Made by a program: the position numbers and the translations under genes
Notes under the pieces: model-generated
The model's input: only the letters and a program-made list of their open reading frames with translations
Database searches by the model: none
What the model was told of the DNA's origin: nothing
Shown here: positions 1-6,267 of the stretch, piece by piece
How positions within the stretch are numbered: position 1 is the stretch's first letter
Layout: every line of letters begins with the position of its first letter
Source of the DNA: Bacillota bacterium
GTDB taxonomy: Bacteria > Bacillota > Bacilli > Bacillales_B > DSM-18226
Assembly (NCBI GenBank): GCA_021821235.1
Contig: JAKACS010000150.1
Span: forward strand, 1 to 7,249
Direction: 5' to 3'
DNA length: 7,249 nucleotides

Positions 1-7
1 AACCAGT

Positions 8-826
8 TTGACAGTAGAATGGGTGGCAGGTCGTAAATACGATGAAATTATTTACGAAACCTATAAGGGAATTGCAAAAATCACCATCAATCGTCCCCAC
101 GTTCACAACGCTTTCACACCAAAGACGGTAATGGAATTGATCGATGCATTTGCATATGCCCGTGATGATTCCGATATTGGCGTTATTATTTTGACGGGAG
201 CAGGAGACAAAGCGTTTTGTTCCGGCGGCGACCAAAAAGTGCGCGGCCATGGCGGCTATGTTGGCGAAGACCAAATCCCCCGCTTGAATGTGCTTGATCT
301 TCAACGTTTAATCAGAGTCATCCCGAAACCGGTCATTGCGATGGTCAAAGGATATGCAATCGGCGGCGGTCACGTTCTTCACATTGTTTGCGATTTGACG
401 ATTGCGGCGGATAATGCCATTTTTGGACAAACCGGCCCGAAAGTCGGCAGTTTTGATGCAGGCTATGGATCCGGCTACCTTGCCCGTATTGTCGGTCATA
501 AAAAGGCTAGGGAAATCTGGTATTTATGCCGCCAGTACAATGCGCAGGAAGCGCTTGACATGGGTTTGGTCAACACCGTTGTTCCGCTTGATCAAGTCGA
601 AGAAGAGACGCTTAAATGGTGTGAAGAAATTCTTGAGAAGAGCCCAACGGCAATCCGGTTTTTAAAAGCAGCGTTTAATGCGGATACTGATGGTCTTGCA
701 GGCATTCAGCAGTTTGCCGGGGATGCAACCTTGCTTTATTACACTACAGATGAAGCAAAAGAGGGCCGTGATGCATTCAAAGAAAAGCGCAATCCGGACT
801 TCGGCCAATTCCCTCGTTTTCCTTAA
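8..826 (+). CDS. menB: 1,4-dihydroxy-2-naphthoyl-CoA synthase (MenB)
   Basis: Cytoplasmic crotonase-fold enzyme that closes the second ring of o-succinylbenzoyl-CoA to give 1,4-dihydroxy-2-naphthoyl-CoA in menaquinone synthesis. The 272-residue product is full length for the family (Bacillus MenB is about 271). Visible motifs are the oxyanion-hole segments AFCSGGDQ (69-76) and YAIGGGH (116-122), the active-site run [10 protein letters not shown] (141-150), and the C-terminal LLYYTTDEA with a conserved Tyr near 245. Gly143 in QTG is the residue found in the bicarbonate-dependent class; the other class has Asp there. The start is TTG at 8-10. It is chosen because the conserved Glu-Trp near the N-terminus of Bacillus MenB is kept at residues 4-5. 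The ribosome binding site lies outside the window, so a start further upstream cannot be excluded. A terminator-like hairpin and menE follow. Confidence 0.96.
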   Translation: MTVEWVAGRKYDEIIYETYKGIAKITINRPHVHNAFTPKTVMELIDAFAYARDDSDIGVIILTGAGDKAFCSGGDQKVRGHGGYVGEDQIPRLNVLDLQRLIRVIPKPVIAMVKGYAIGGGHVLHIVCDLTIAADNAIFGQTGPKVGSFDAGYGSGYLARIVGHKKAREIWYLCRQYNAQEALDMGLVNTVVPLDQVEEETLKWCEEILEKSPTAIRFLKAAFNADTDGLAGIQQFAGDATLLYYTTDEAKEGRDAFKEKRNPDFGQFPRFP

Positions 827-838
827 TACTTAAAACGG

Positions 839-871
839 CAGCTTGATGGGGGTCCATCAGGCTGTTTTTTT
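839..871 (+). terminator. Rho-independent terminator or attenuator between menB and menE
   Basis: Arms CAGCTTGATGG (839-849) and CCATCAGGCTG (854-864) pair over 11 bp with one G-T wobble around the loop GGGT, followed by seven T (865-871). It starts 13 bases after the menB stop. Only 35 bases separate its end from the menE ATG, too little for a complete new promoter, so menE and menC probably depend on read-through or on a promoter inside menB. Confidence 0.85.
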
Positions 872-906
872 ACCAATCTGCATGCGAAACGAAAGAGGTG
901 ACAAGG

Positions 907-2388
907 ATGCAAGTGATGCCTAATTTTTTGATCAAAAGGGCTTTTTTGACTCCTGATCGAACGGCAGTTTATTTTAACAATGAGGAATTGTCATTCAAAG
1001 AGCTGTATGAAGGTGCACGGAAAACGGCTGGACAGCTGCAACAGTTTGGCATAAAGAAAGCCGATTTCGCTGCAGTTCTGCTTAAAAACCATCTTGATAC
1101 CGTCGTCATTTTGTTTGCTCTGCAGTTACTGGGGGCAAAAGCTGTCATATTAAATAACAGGCTGACTCCGGCAGAACTAAGCTGGCAGCTGAAGGATTCC
1201 CACTCGGCTTTTCTTGTGTTGGAATCTGATTTTGAATCGATTATAAACGAAATACCACCGGCGTTAAAAGCAATAACAAAAGAAAAATTGTTCGCTGCAC
1301 CATCTGCCTTTCCAGCAATTCAAACTGAAGTCGATCTAAACGATGTTTGCACAATTATGTATACTTCAGGGACAACCGGCAACCCAAAAGGGGTGATGCA
1401 AACGTACGGAAATCATTGGTGGAGCTCGGTCGGTTCTGCATTAAACCTTGGTTTCATGGAGGAGGATTGCTGGCTGTGCACGGTTCCGCTTTTCCACATT
1501 AGTGGCTACTCGATCTTAATGCGAAGCGTGATTTATGGAATGCCAATCGTTTTGCATGAACGCTTCGATGTCAACAAAGCGATTGAAGATATACACGCGA
1601 AACGGGTAACGATTATGTCGGTTGTAAGCACGATGCTATCAAGAATGGTTACTCATCTTGACAATGCCAGCCTGCCGCAGCATTTTCGCTGTATGCTTCT
1701 CGGCGGGGGGCCTGCACCGCAGCCATTGCTTGAAGCATGTGTGAAAAAACAAATCCCCGTCTTTCAATCATACGGAATGACGGAAACCGCTTCGCAAATT
1801 GTCACTCTTGCCCCAGAGTACAGCTTAAAGAGGCTCGGCTCAGCCGGAAAGCCGCTATTTCCTTACCAATTGAAAATTGTTCTCGAGGACGGCAGGGAAG
1901 CGATGGCAAATGAAGCAGGTGAAATTGTTGTAAAAGGGCCGAATGTGACTTTAGGATACTTGTTCCGTCCGGATGCTACAAAGGAAAAATTGCAGGATGG
2001 TTGGCTTTATACAGGGGATGTTGGCTATGTGGATGAAGATGGATTTTTATTTGTGCTCGACCGCCGCGCGGATTTGATTATTTCTGGCGGTGAAAATATA
2101 TATCCGGCTGAGATTGAAGCTGCATTGCTCGAGCATGAAAAAATCGCGGATGCAGGGGTCATTGGAGTTTCCGATGAAGGATGGGGACAGGTTCCGGTTG
2201 CTTTTATCGCCGCCAAAAATGGGTGTGTCGTAACTTCTGCAGAACTTAGCCAGTTTTGCGTGGAGCGGCTAGCAAAATACAAAATTCCAAAAGAATTTAT
2301 TTTTGTCGAAGAACTTCCAAGGAATGCTGCCAAAAAGCTTTTGCGCCGCAAGCTGCAAGAGATTTGGAAAAGAGACGGTGAACGATGA
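907..2388 (+). CDS. menE: o-Succinylbenzoate-CoA ligase (MenE)
   Basis: Acyl/aryl-CoA synthetase of the adenylate-forming (ANL) superfamily. It activates o-succinylbenzoate with ATP and CoA to o-succinylbenzoyl-CoA, the MenB substrate. Counting from the ATG at 907, the 493-residue protein has the P-loop YTSGTTGNPKG (152-162), PLFHISG (about 194-200), the A5 motif SYGMTET (288-294), YTGD (368-371), the hinge DRRADLIISGGENIYP (385-400), and the C-terminal catalytic Lys in NAAKKLLR (about 477). Length matches Bacillus MenE (about 486). The in-frame GTG at 898 is less likely to be the start: it is part of the ribosome binding site AGAGGTG (894-900), which sits 6 bases before the ATG at 907. A further ATG at 916 is possible but less well spaced. 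The gene overlaps menC by 4 bases (ATGA), suggesting translational coupling. Confidence 0.96.
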   Translation: MQVMPNFLIKRAFLTPDRTAVYFNNEELSFKELYEGARKTAGQLQQFGIKKADFAAVLLKNHLDTVVILFALQLLGAKAVILNNRLTPAELSWQLKDSHSAFLVLESDFESIINEIPPALKAITKEKLFAAPSAFPAIQTEVDLNDVCTIMYTSGTTGNPKGVMQTYGNHWWSSVGSALNLGFMEEDCWLCTVPLFHISGYSILMRSVIYGMPIVLHERFDVNKAIEDIHAKRVTIMSVVSTMLSRMVTHLDNASLPQHFRCMLLGGGPAPQPLLEACVKKQIPVFQSYGMTETASQIVTLAPEYSLKRLGSAGKPLFPYQLKIVLEDGREAMANEAGEIVVKGPNVTLGYLFRPDATKEKLQDGWLYTGDVGYVDEDGFLFVLDRRADLIISGGENIYPAEIEAALLEHEKIADAGVIGVSDEGWGQVPVAFIAAKNGCVVTSAELSQFCVERLAKYKIPKEFIFVEELPRNAAKKLLRRKLQEIWKRDGER

Positions 2389-3494
2389 TGAAGATCGCTT
2401 CAGTTCAGCTTTATGTAATTAAAATGCCGCTTAAATCACCTTTTTCAACTCATTTAGGAACGATTTCTGAGCGCGAAGGCATCATTGTTGAAGTAAGGGA
2501 CTTGGATGGGGCTACCGGTTACGGCGAAGGAGTTGCATTTTCAACCCCATGGTACACGGAAGAAACAGTGCAAACGAGTATTCATATGCTCGTTGACCTA
2601 TTGATTCCCCTCTTACAAAAACAGCCAATTGATCATCCTTCACAGGCAGCAGAACGGTTCAAAGCGATCCGCAGAAACCATATGGCAAAAGCAGCTATTG
2701 AAACAGCTCTGTGGGATTTATATGCAAAAAGAAAGCAGCAACCGCTTGCGAAATTACTTGGTGCAACCCGATCAAGCATTCCTTCCGGGGTTGTGGTGGC
2801 AACGGATACAGTTGCAAAGGCTCTTGCGCAAATTGAAAATTATTTGCAGGATGGCTACCAGCGAATAAAGGTAAAAATTCATCCCGGGCAGGACATTGAT
2901 TTTTTAACAGAAATCCGCCGTCATTATCCGGATTTGCCGATTATGGCTGATGCAAATTCGGCTTATACATTAAAAGACAAAGATCGATTAAAAGTGCTTG
3001 ATGCATTCAATTTGCTGTTGATCGAGCAGCCGCTGGCCTACGATGATTTGATCGAACATGCCGAACTGCAGCGTGAGATAAAAACGCCGATTTGCCTTGA
3101 TGAAAGCATTGGTACATTCGAGGATGCAAGAAAAGCGGTTGAGTTCGGGAGCTGCAAAGTCATCAATCTTAAAATTGGCCGGGTTGGCGGTCTAAGTGAA
3201 GCGAAGCGGATTCATGATTATTGTTATGAGCGTAATGTGCCTGTCTGGTGCGGCGGGATGATTGAGTTCGGCATTTCTCGTGCGCATAATCTTGCGCTTG
3301 CAGCACTTCCCGGTTTTTCCATACCCGGCGATATTTCCGGATCAAACCGGTTTTGGGATGAAGACATTATTTTGCCGGAAGTGACAGTAAAAAACGGCAT
3401 GGTGAATGTACCAGACAAACCGGGCATTGGCTTTGCGCTTAATGAAAAACGGCTAAAAGAAGTGATCACAGCCAAAAAGGAATTGGTTTTTTAA
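2385..3494 (+). CDS. menC: o-Succinylbenzoate synthase (MenC), enolase superfamily
   Basis: Metal-dependent dehydratase that converts SHCHC (the MenH product) to o-succinylbenzoate. The 369-residue protein has the two-domain enolase-superfamily layout: an N-terminal capping domain (about 1-120) and a barrel. The barrel carries the catalytic KxK pair (K162, K164), metal ligands D189 (MADAN), E214 (IEQP) and D239 (CLDES), and the second catalytic Lys K263 in NLKIGRVGG. The conserved C-terminal run IPGDISGS is at 313-320. It belongs to the MenC/N-acylamino acid racemase (NSAR) branch, but its place behind menE supports the menaquinone role. The start is ATG at 2385, overlapping the menE stop; the adjacent ATG at 2388 is an alternative, better spaced from the weak GGTG at 2377-2380. 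The double Met matches the family N-terminal length. A terminator follows 20 bases after the stop. Confidence 0.95.
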   Translation: MMKIASVQLYVIKMPLKSPFSTHLGTISEREGIIVEVRDLDGATGYGEGVAFSTPWYTEETVQTSIHMLVDLLIPLLQKQPIDHPSQAAERFKAIRRNHMAKAAIETALWDLYAKRKQQPLAKLLGATRSSIPSGVVVATDTVAKALAQIENYLQDGYQRIKVKIHPGQDIDFLTEIRRHYPDLPIMADANSAYTLKDKDRLKVLDAFNLLLIEQPLAYDDLIEHAELQREIKTPICLDESIGTFEDARKAVEFGSCKVINLKIGRVGGLSEAKRIHDYCYERNVPVWCGGMIEFGISRAHNLALAALPGFSIPGDISGSNRFWDEDIILPEVTVKNGMVNVPDKPGIGFALNEKRLKEVITAKKELVF

Positions 3495-3514
3495 GGAAAG
3501 TTATGAAGAGAAGA

Positions 3515-3542
3515 AAAGGCCGAGCAGTCATGCTTGGCCTTT
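3515..3542. terminator. Bidirectional terminator between menC and cydB
   Basis: Arms AAAGGCCGAGCA (3515-3526) and TGCTTGGCCTTT (3531-3542) form a 12-bp stem with one G-T wobble and the tetraloop GTCA. On the minus strand the stem is followed by TTTTCTTCTCTTC, a good T-rich tail for cydB, whose stop codon is 5 bases before the stem. On the plus strand the tail AGTTGTTATTT is weaker but usable for menC. The single hairpin sits between two convergent operons. Confidence 0.9.
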
Positions 3543-3547
3543 AGTTG

Positions 3548-4594
3548 TTATTTCCGCGCTGGGTTTGCCTTTCCGCGGCGCAAGTATCGTTTGTCATTCA
3601 TGAACAGGCTCCAGAAATAGATGAAGCCGGGGAAAAGAATGGCGAAGCCGACAATGTATGTGATAAATACGGCACGGAACGAACTTGGGTCAGTAAAAGC
3701 GGATTGGATCGTCACATGTGGATAAACCATATACGGCAAATGCGCTTTTCCATATACATAGCTTCCAATCAAATACTGAAGGGTAACGGCAACCACAGCC
3801 AGCCGCGGCATCCCTTTTTGGCCCTTCTTTGACGGCAGAAAAAGGCCGATATAGCCAATGAAGAAAAAAACAAGCGAAAGAACGAGCAATGCGAAATCGT
3901 TCATCATTTTATCGTAAAGCCACAGCGCTTCGCTACGCAATGTATAGACAATCAGCATCGCCATGATTAGTGAAACCGGACCAATCAACAGTGCATCTTT
4001 GCGATAAACAGAAAAGGCCTCAAGTTCATCTGAGGCCTTTGAATAGTCGGCCAGTAAAAGGGATGAAAGAAATAGCGTGCTAGTGATCGCAAAACCGAAA
4101 AAAGCATATTCATTCGGGCTTGTGAACAATTTGACTAAATCCAAGGTTTGCCGGTTAGCAGAAAAGTCGACAAAGTTGCCATGGGTTACCGGTAAAACAC
4201 TAATCAATAACCCTGGGATTAAAATTCCGCAGATACCAGAAATATAGGTTAGTACTTTTTCGTATTCGTCCGCAATATGGGAAAATACCATAAAGGCACT
4301 GCGAATAGAAAGCAACAACAAAATCAAACTGCCGGGAATCAGCAGAATGGTGCCCAAGGTGTAGGCTCCTCTTGGAAAAAGACTGTAAACTGCCACGACC
4401 AGTGCGACAACAAACGTGTTGGTTACCTCCCAAGTCGGTGATAAATAGCGGTTTGCAATATTTGTTGCCTTCGTTTTTTCCCGGTTAAAATAAAACATCG
4501 ACCAAAAGCCAGCACCAAAATCCATTGTCGCCATGACAGCATAAATAAACACAAATCCCCATAACAAGGTTACTGCTTTATAAGGATCAACCAT
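3548..4594 (-). CDS. cydB: Cytochrome bd menaquinol oxidase subunit II (CydB/YthB type)
   Basis: Integral membrane subunit of cytochrome bd, the quinol:O2 oxidoreductase that pairs with CydA. The 348-residue protein is very hydrophobic. Segments that look like membrane helices fall at roughly 8-30, 57-73, 78-97, 114-135, 162-182, 202-219, 234-253, 264-281 and 308-330. Family features include the acidic residue in the first helix (MDFGAGFW, Asp25), PTWEVTN at about 53-59 and the basic cytoplasmic C-terminus. It is shorter than E. coli CydB (379) but normal for Bacillaceae. The start is supported by TAGGAGG (plus-strand 4603-4609), 8 bases before the ATG. The gene lies 64 bases behind cydA and ends at a terminator, so no cydC, cydD or small-subunit gene follows it here. 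A hairpin inside the gene (4013-4040) is listed separately. Confidence 0.95.
   Translation of the reverse strand: MVDPYKAVTLLWGFVFIYAVMATMDFGAGFWSMFYFNREKTKATNIANRYLSPTWEVTNTFVVALVVAVYSLFPRGAYTLGTILLIPGSLILLLLSIRSAFMVFSHIADEYEKVLTYISGICGILIPGLLISVLPVTHGNFVDFSANRQTLDLVKLFTSPNEYAFFGFAITSTLFLSSLLLADYSKASDELEAFSVYRKDALLIGPVSLIMAMLIVYTLRSEALWLYDKMMNDFALLVLSLVFFFIGYIGLFLPSKKGQKGMPRLAVVAVTLQYLIGSYVYGKAHLPYMVYPHVTIQSAFTDPSSFRAVFITYIVGFAILFPGFIYFWSLFMNDKRYLRRGKANPARK
4013..4040 (-). other. Intragenic terminator-like hairpin within cydB
   Basis: Inside the cydB coding sequence, arms AAAGGCCTCA (4013-4022) and TGAGGCCTTT (4031-4040) are perfectly complementary over 10 bp around an 8-base loop. In the cydB direction the last arm runs into TTTTCTGTTT, which resembles a weak intrinsic terminator. 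The codons read ...KASDELEAFSV..., in a predicted loop between membrane helices (about residues 187-196). It may be only a by-product of the codons. Confidence 0.4.
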
Positions 4595-4606
4595 GCAGAA
4601 CGCCTC

Positions 4607-4675
4607 CTAAAAGGTAATGACAGCATCAAAATAGTTTCTCATTTCATTCGGAAAGAAGTCAGGAATTTGAGCCAA
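4607..4675 (-). CDS. Possible 22-codon small ORF bridging cydA and cydB
   Basis: Hypothetical small ORF, read from TTG at 4675-4673 to TAG at 4609-4607. It overlaps the last 17 bases of cydA in another frame. A strong ribosome-binding-site-like AAAAAGGAG (plus-strand 4685-4693) lies 9 bases upstream, though these bases also encode Lys-Gly in CydA. The stop lies inside the TAGGAGG that serves cydB, so a terminating ribosome would sit on the cydB initiation region. The predicted peptide begins MAQIPDFFPNEM and ends DAVITF; it is not hydrophobic enough for a membrane helix, so it does not look like the CydX/CydS small subunit. An open frame this short is expected by chance, so confidence is low. 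Confidence 0.2.
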   Translation of the reverse strand: MAQIPDFFPNEMRNYFDAVITF

Positions 4676-6020
4676 ACAGCGGCACTCCTTTTTGTTCTGC
4701 CCGTTTTAAATCATCCATTACGGTATTCCTTTTAAAGTAATAGCGAAGCACAAACAAAACGGAGGATGCTAGGACAAGATAGACAAGCACAAATAAAATA
4801 AATAATATGCCAAGATTGGTTGCAGTTGTAACCGAATCTTTCGTCGCCAGCACATGATAGATGGTCCATGGCTGACGGCCGGTTTCGGCAAAAATCCAGC
4901 CGAATTCAATTCCAAGCATGGCAAGCGGACCAGAAACGGCAAACAGCCACATCAACCATTTTGGAAAGCGATCTTTCTTGAGAATTCTGTGCCAAACAAG
5001 CCCAATTAATGAAATAATGATTAACAAGGTTCCAACGCCAACCATTGCATTGAATAGTGTATGGACAAACAGCGGTGGCCAAAATTCCTTCGGGAAATCA
5101 TGCAGGCCTTTCACCACTGTATCAAAGCTATTTCCGGCTAAAAAACTAAGTGCCCAAGGAACTTCTATTGCCCACTTAACCGTTTCGGTCTTTCGATCAG
5201 TAAAACCGCCAATCGTCAGTGGCGCGTGTGACTGGGTTTCAAACAATCCTTCCGCTGCAGCCAGTTTTTCCGGCTGATACCTGTGGAGATATTGCGCGGA
5301 ATCGTGCCCATTTACTGCCGTTAATAAAGAGAAGACAAACCCGACCACAAGGCCGATCATTAGAGCTTTTTGATGAAATTGATAAATTCTTGTTCCAACG
5401 CCGGCTTTTAGCATTTTAAAAGCGGAAACGGAGGCAATAATAAAAGCACCGGTTGTGTAGGCTGATAGTGCCACATGGCCGGATGTCACAATGAAACTTG
5501 GATTAAAAAAGGCTTGCCATGGACGGATATCGACAATCTTTCCATTAACGACCTTAAAACCGGCCGGTGTTCCTTCGAATGCATGGACATTTGTAATCAG
5601 GACGGCCGAGCCTAATGCACCAAGTGTTACCAATACCAAGCTTCCGATTCTTGCCCATGGTTTGATTCGCTCTGCTGCATATACATAAATGGACATAAAA
5701 AGAGCTTCAATGAAAAAAGCATAGATTTCGATTTGAAATGGCAAGGCCATTATTTTTCCGATGACTTCCATAAATCCGGGCCACAAAAGCGAAAGCTGCA
5801 TTCCGGCAATCGTACCGGTTGGAATGCCGACACCTAATTGCACCCCAAATGCTTTTGTCCATCTTTTTGCCATGACAACATAATCTAAATCTTTTGTTTT
5901 TTGATAGAGGAGCTCGGCGGTTAACATCATCATTGGCAGGCCGACTCCAATCGTCGCAAAAATAATATGAAACCCCATTGTCGTACCAAATAAACTTCGT
6001 GCCAGTAGTAAATCACTCAT
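4659..6020 (-). CDS. cydA: Cytochrome bd menaquinol oxidase subunit I (CydA/YthA type)
   Basis: Haem-bearing catalytic subunit of cytochrome bd. It oxidises quinol and reduces O2 to water without pumping protons. Numbered from the ATG at 6020 (453 residues), the conserved residues are: H18 (GFHIIF), a high-spin haem ligand; E98 and E106 (QIEIYAFFIEALF), proton path; H182 (TSGHVALS) and M326 (NAMVGVG), the low-spin haem b558 ligands; K252 and E257 (PEKLAAAEG), the quinol loop; and E379 in AETGRQPW, another haem ligand. About nine membrane helices are visible. The length (E. coli 522) shows a short Q-loop class. The ATG at 6026 is an in-frame alternative, but the AAAGGA motif is only about 2 bases from it and 8 bases from the ATG at 6020, so 6020 is preferred. 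cydB follows in the same operon. Confidence 0.95.
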   Translation of the reverse strand: MSDLLLARSLFGTTMGFHIIFATIGVGLPMMMLTAELLYQKTKDLDYVVMAKRWTKAFGVQLGVGIPTGTIAGMQLSLLWPGFMEVIGKIMALPFQIEIYAFFIEALFMSIYVYAAERIKPWARIGSLVLVTLGALGSAVLITNVHAFEGTPAGFKVVNGKIVDIRPWQAFFNPSFIVTSGHVALSAYTTGAFIIASVSAFKMLKAGVGTRIYQFHQKALMIGLVVGFVFSLLTAVNGHDSAQYLHRYQPEKLAAAEGLFETQSHAPLTIGGFTDRKTETVKWAIEVPWALSFLAGNSFDTVVKGLHDFPKEFWPPLFVHTLFNAMVGVGTLLIIISLIGLVWHRILKKDRFPKWLMWLFAVSGPLAMLGIEFGWIFAETGRQPWTIYHVLATKDSVTTATNLGILFILFVLVYLVLASSVLFVLRYYFKRNTVMDDLKRAEQKGVPLFGSNS

Positions 6021-6053
6021 CCCCATCTTCCTTTCCAGTCAACTTCTTTTATT

Positions 6054-6062
6054 ATTCACAAA
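6054..6062 (-). promoter_or_regulatory. ResD/Rex-like half-site upstream of cydA
   Basis: On the minus strand this reads TTTGTGAAT. It contains the TTGTGAA half of the Rex operator (TTGTGAA-N4-TTCACAA) and resembles the TTTGTGAAT motif reported for the Bacillus redox response regulator ResD. It lies 28 bases upstream of the cydA ATG at 6026. The opposite Rex half is poor (3 of 7 matches), so this is not a full Rex box. Regulation of bd oxidase genes by Rex and ResD is known in Bacillus subtilis; its presence here is inference. Confidence 0.35.
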
Positions 6063-6069
6063 CGCTGAG

Positions 6070-6100
6070 AATATATGTAAAATTTCCCTTAAACTGATAA
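6070..6100 (-). promoter_or_regulatory. cydA: Candidate cydA promoter
   Basis: On the minus strand, TTATCA (6100-6095) and TATATT (6075-6070) resemble -35 and -10 elements (4 of 6 and 5 of 6 matches), but the spacer is long at 19 bases. Transcription would start near 6063, giving a leader of about 40 bases. A second option uses TTTACA (6081-6076) with AATAAT (6056-6051), also with a 19-base spacer; there the -10 would overlap the TTTGTGAAT motif. Neither is ideal, as expected for an activated promoter. Confidence 0.3.
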
Positions 6101-6108
6101 TGAAAAAG

Positions 6109-6130
6109 AGCTTTTGGATTGTGAAAAGCT
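6109..6130. promoter_or_regulatory. Inverted repeat containing a second TTGTGAA motif
   Basis: Arms AGCTTTT (6109-6115) and AAAAGCT (6124-6130) are perfect complements around GGATTGTG. The plus strand carries TTGTGAA at 6119-6125, the same heptamer as the half-site near cydA but on the other strand. Continuing to 6136 the sequence reads TTGTGAA-aagc-TAATCAA, matching the second half of the Rex box at 4 of 7 positions. It could be a degenerate Rex operator or another regulator's site between the two divergent genes. Confidence 0.3.
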
Positions 6131-6157
6131 AATCAAATAGAGCGATTTGATTTTTTT
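6131..6157 (+). repeat. AT-rich inverted repeat with T-run, upstream of the carbonic anhydrase gene
   Basis: Arms AATCAAAT (6131-6138) and ATTTGATT (6145-6152) are perfect 8-bp complements around AGAGCG. Seven T occupy 6151-6157, so two of them belong to the right arm and five (6153-6157) continue beyond it. It has the shape of a weak terminator, but no plus-strand gene lies upstream to be terminated. The right arm contains a candidate -35 (TTGATT, 6147-6152), so an operator is the more sensible reading. Confidence 0.4.
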
Positions 6158-6187
6158 ATTGTGTATTCTATAGATATTGAATAAAAT
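6147..6187 (+). promoter_or_regulatory. Candidate promoter of the carbonic anhydrase gene
   Basis: Two overlapping sigma-A-like pairs are visible: TTGATT (6147-6152) with TATAGA (6169-6174), 16-base spacer, and TTGTGT (6159-6164) with TAAAAT (6182-6187), 17-base spacer. Either would start transcription at about 6180-6195, leaving a leader of roughly 70-80 bases before the GTG at 6264. Both place the transcript start after the TTG at 6177, which argues against the longer protein start. Confidence 0.4.
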
Positions 6188-6219
6188 GAGCGCAGGGAGA
6201 GTATCATCAGGAGTTCGTT

Positions 6220-6267
6220 ATGACTTCCATTCAAAAGGAATACCAAGAAGGATGTGGCAAAACGTGA
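6220..6267 (+). CDS. Possible 15-residue leader peptide coupled to the carbonic anhydrase
   Basis: A short ORF encoding MTSIQKEYQEGCGKT. It is preceded by a good ribosome binding site, AGGAG (6209-6213), 6 bases before its ATG. Its TGA stop (6265-6267) overlaps the GTG start of the downstream gene as GTGA, the arrangement typical of translationally coupled genes. The downstream ribosome binding site (6248-6256) lies inside it. No known leader peptide is recognised. Its short length means chance cannot be ruled out; the evidence is the combination of site, spacing and overlap. Confidence 0.4.
   Translation: MTSIQKEYQEGCGKT

Noticed and set aside
898..906. GTG 898 as the menE start
   Set aside because: These bases are part of the AGAGGTG ribosome binding site for the ATG at 907.
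2025..2351. 108-codon minus-strand ORF within menE
   Set aside because: It lies entirely antisense to the well-conserved C-terminal domain of MenE, has no ribosome binding site that I could see and a low-complexity Ser-rich product; a shadow frame.
3545..3832. 95-codon plus-strand ORF after menC
   Set aside because: It overlaps the 3' end of cydB on the other strand, starts right after a terminator and lacks a ribosome binding site; shadow frame.
4659..4700. Frameshift truncating the CydA C-terminus
   Set aside because: The protein already contains every conserved ligand and ends in a plausible polar tail at the usual length for short Q-loop CydA; the continuing alternate frame is better treated as a possible small ORF.
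4918..5277. 119-codon plus-strand ORF antisense to cydA
   Set aside because: cydA is clearly coding with all haem ligands in place; the antisense product resembles no family I recognise.
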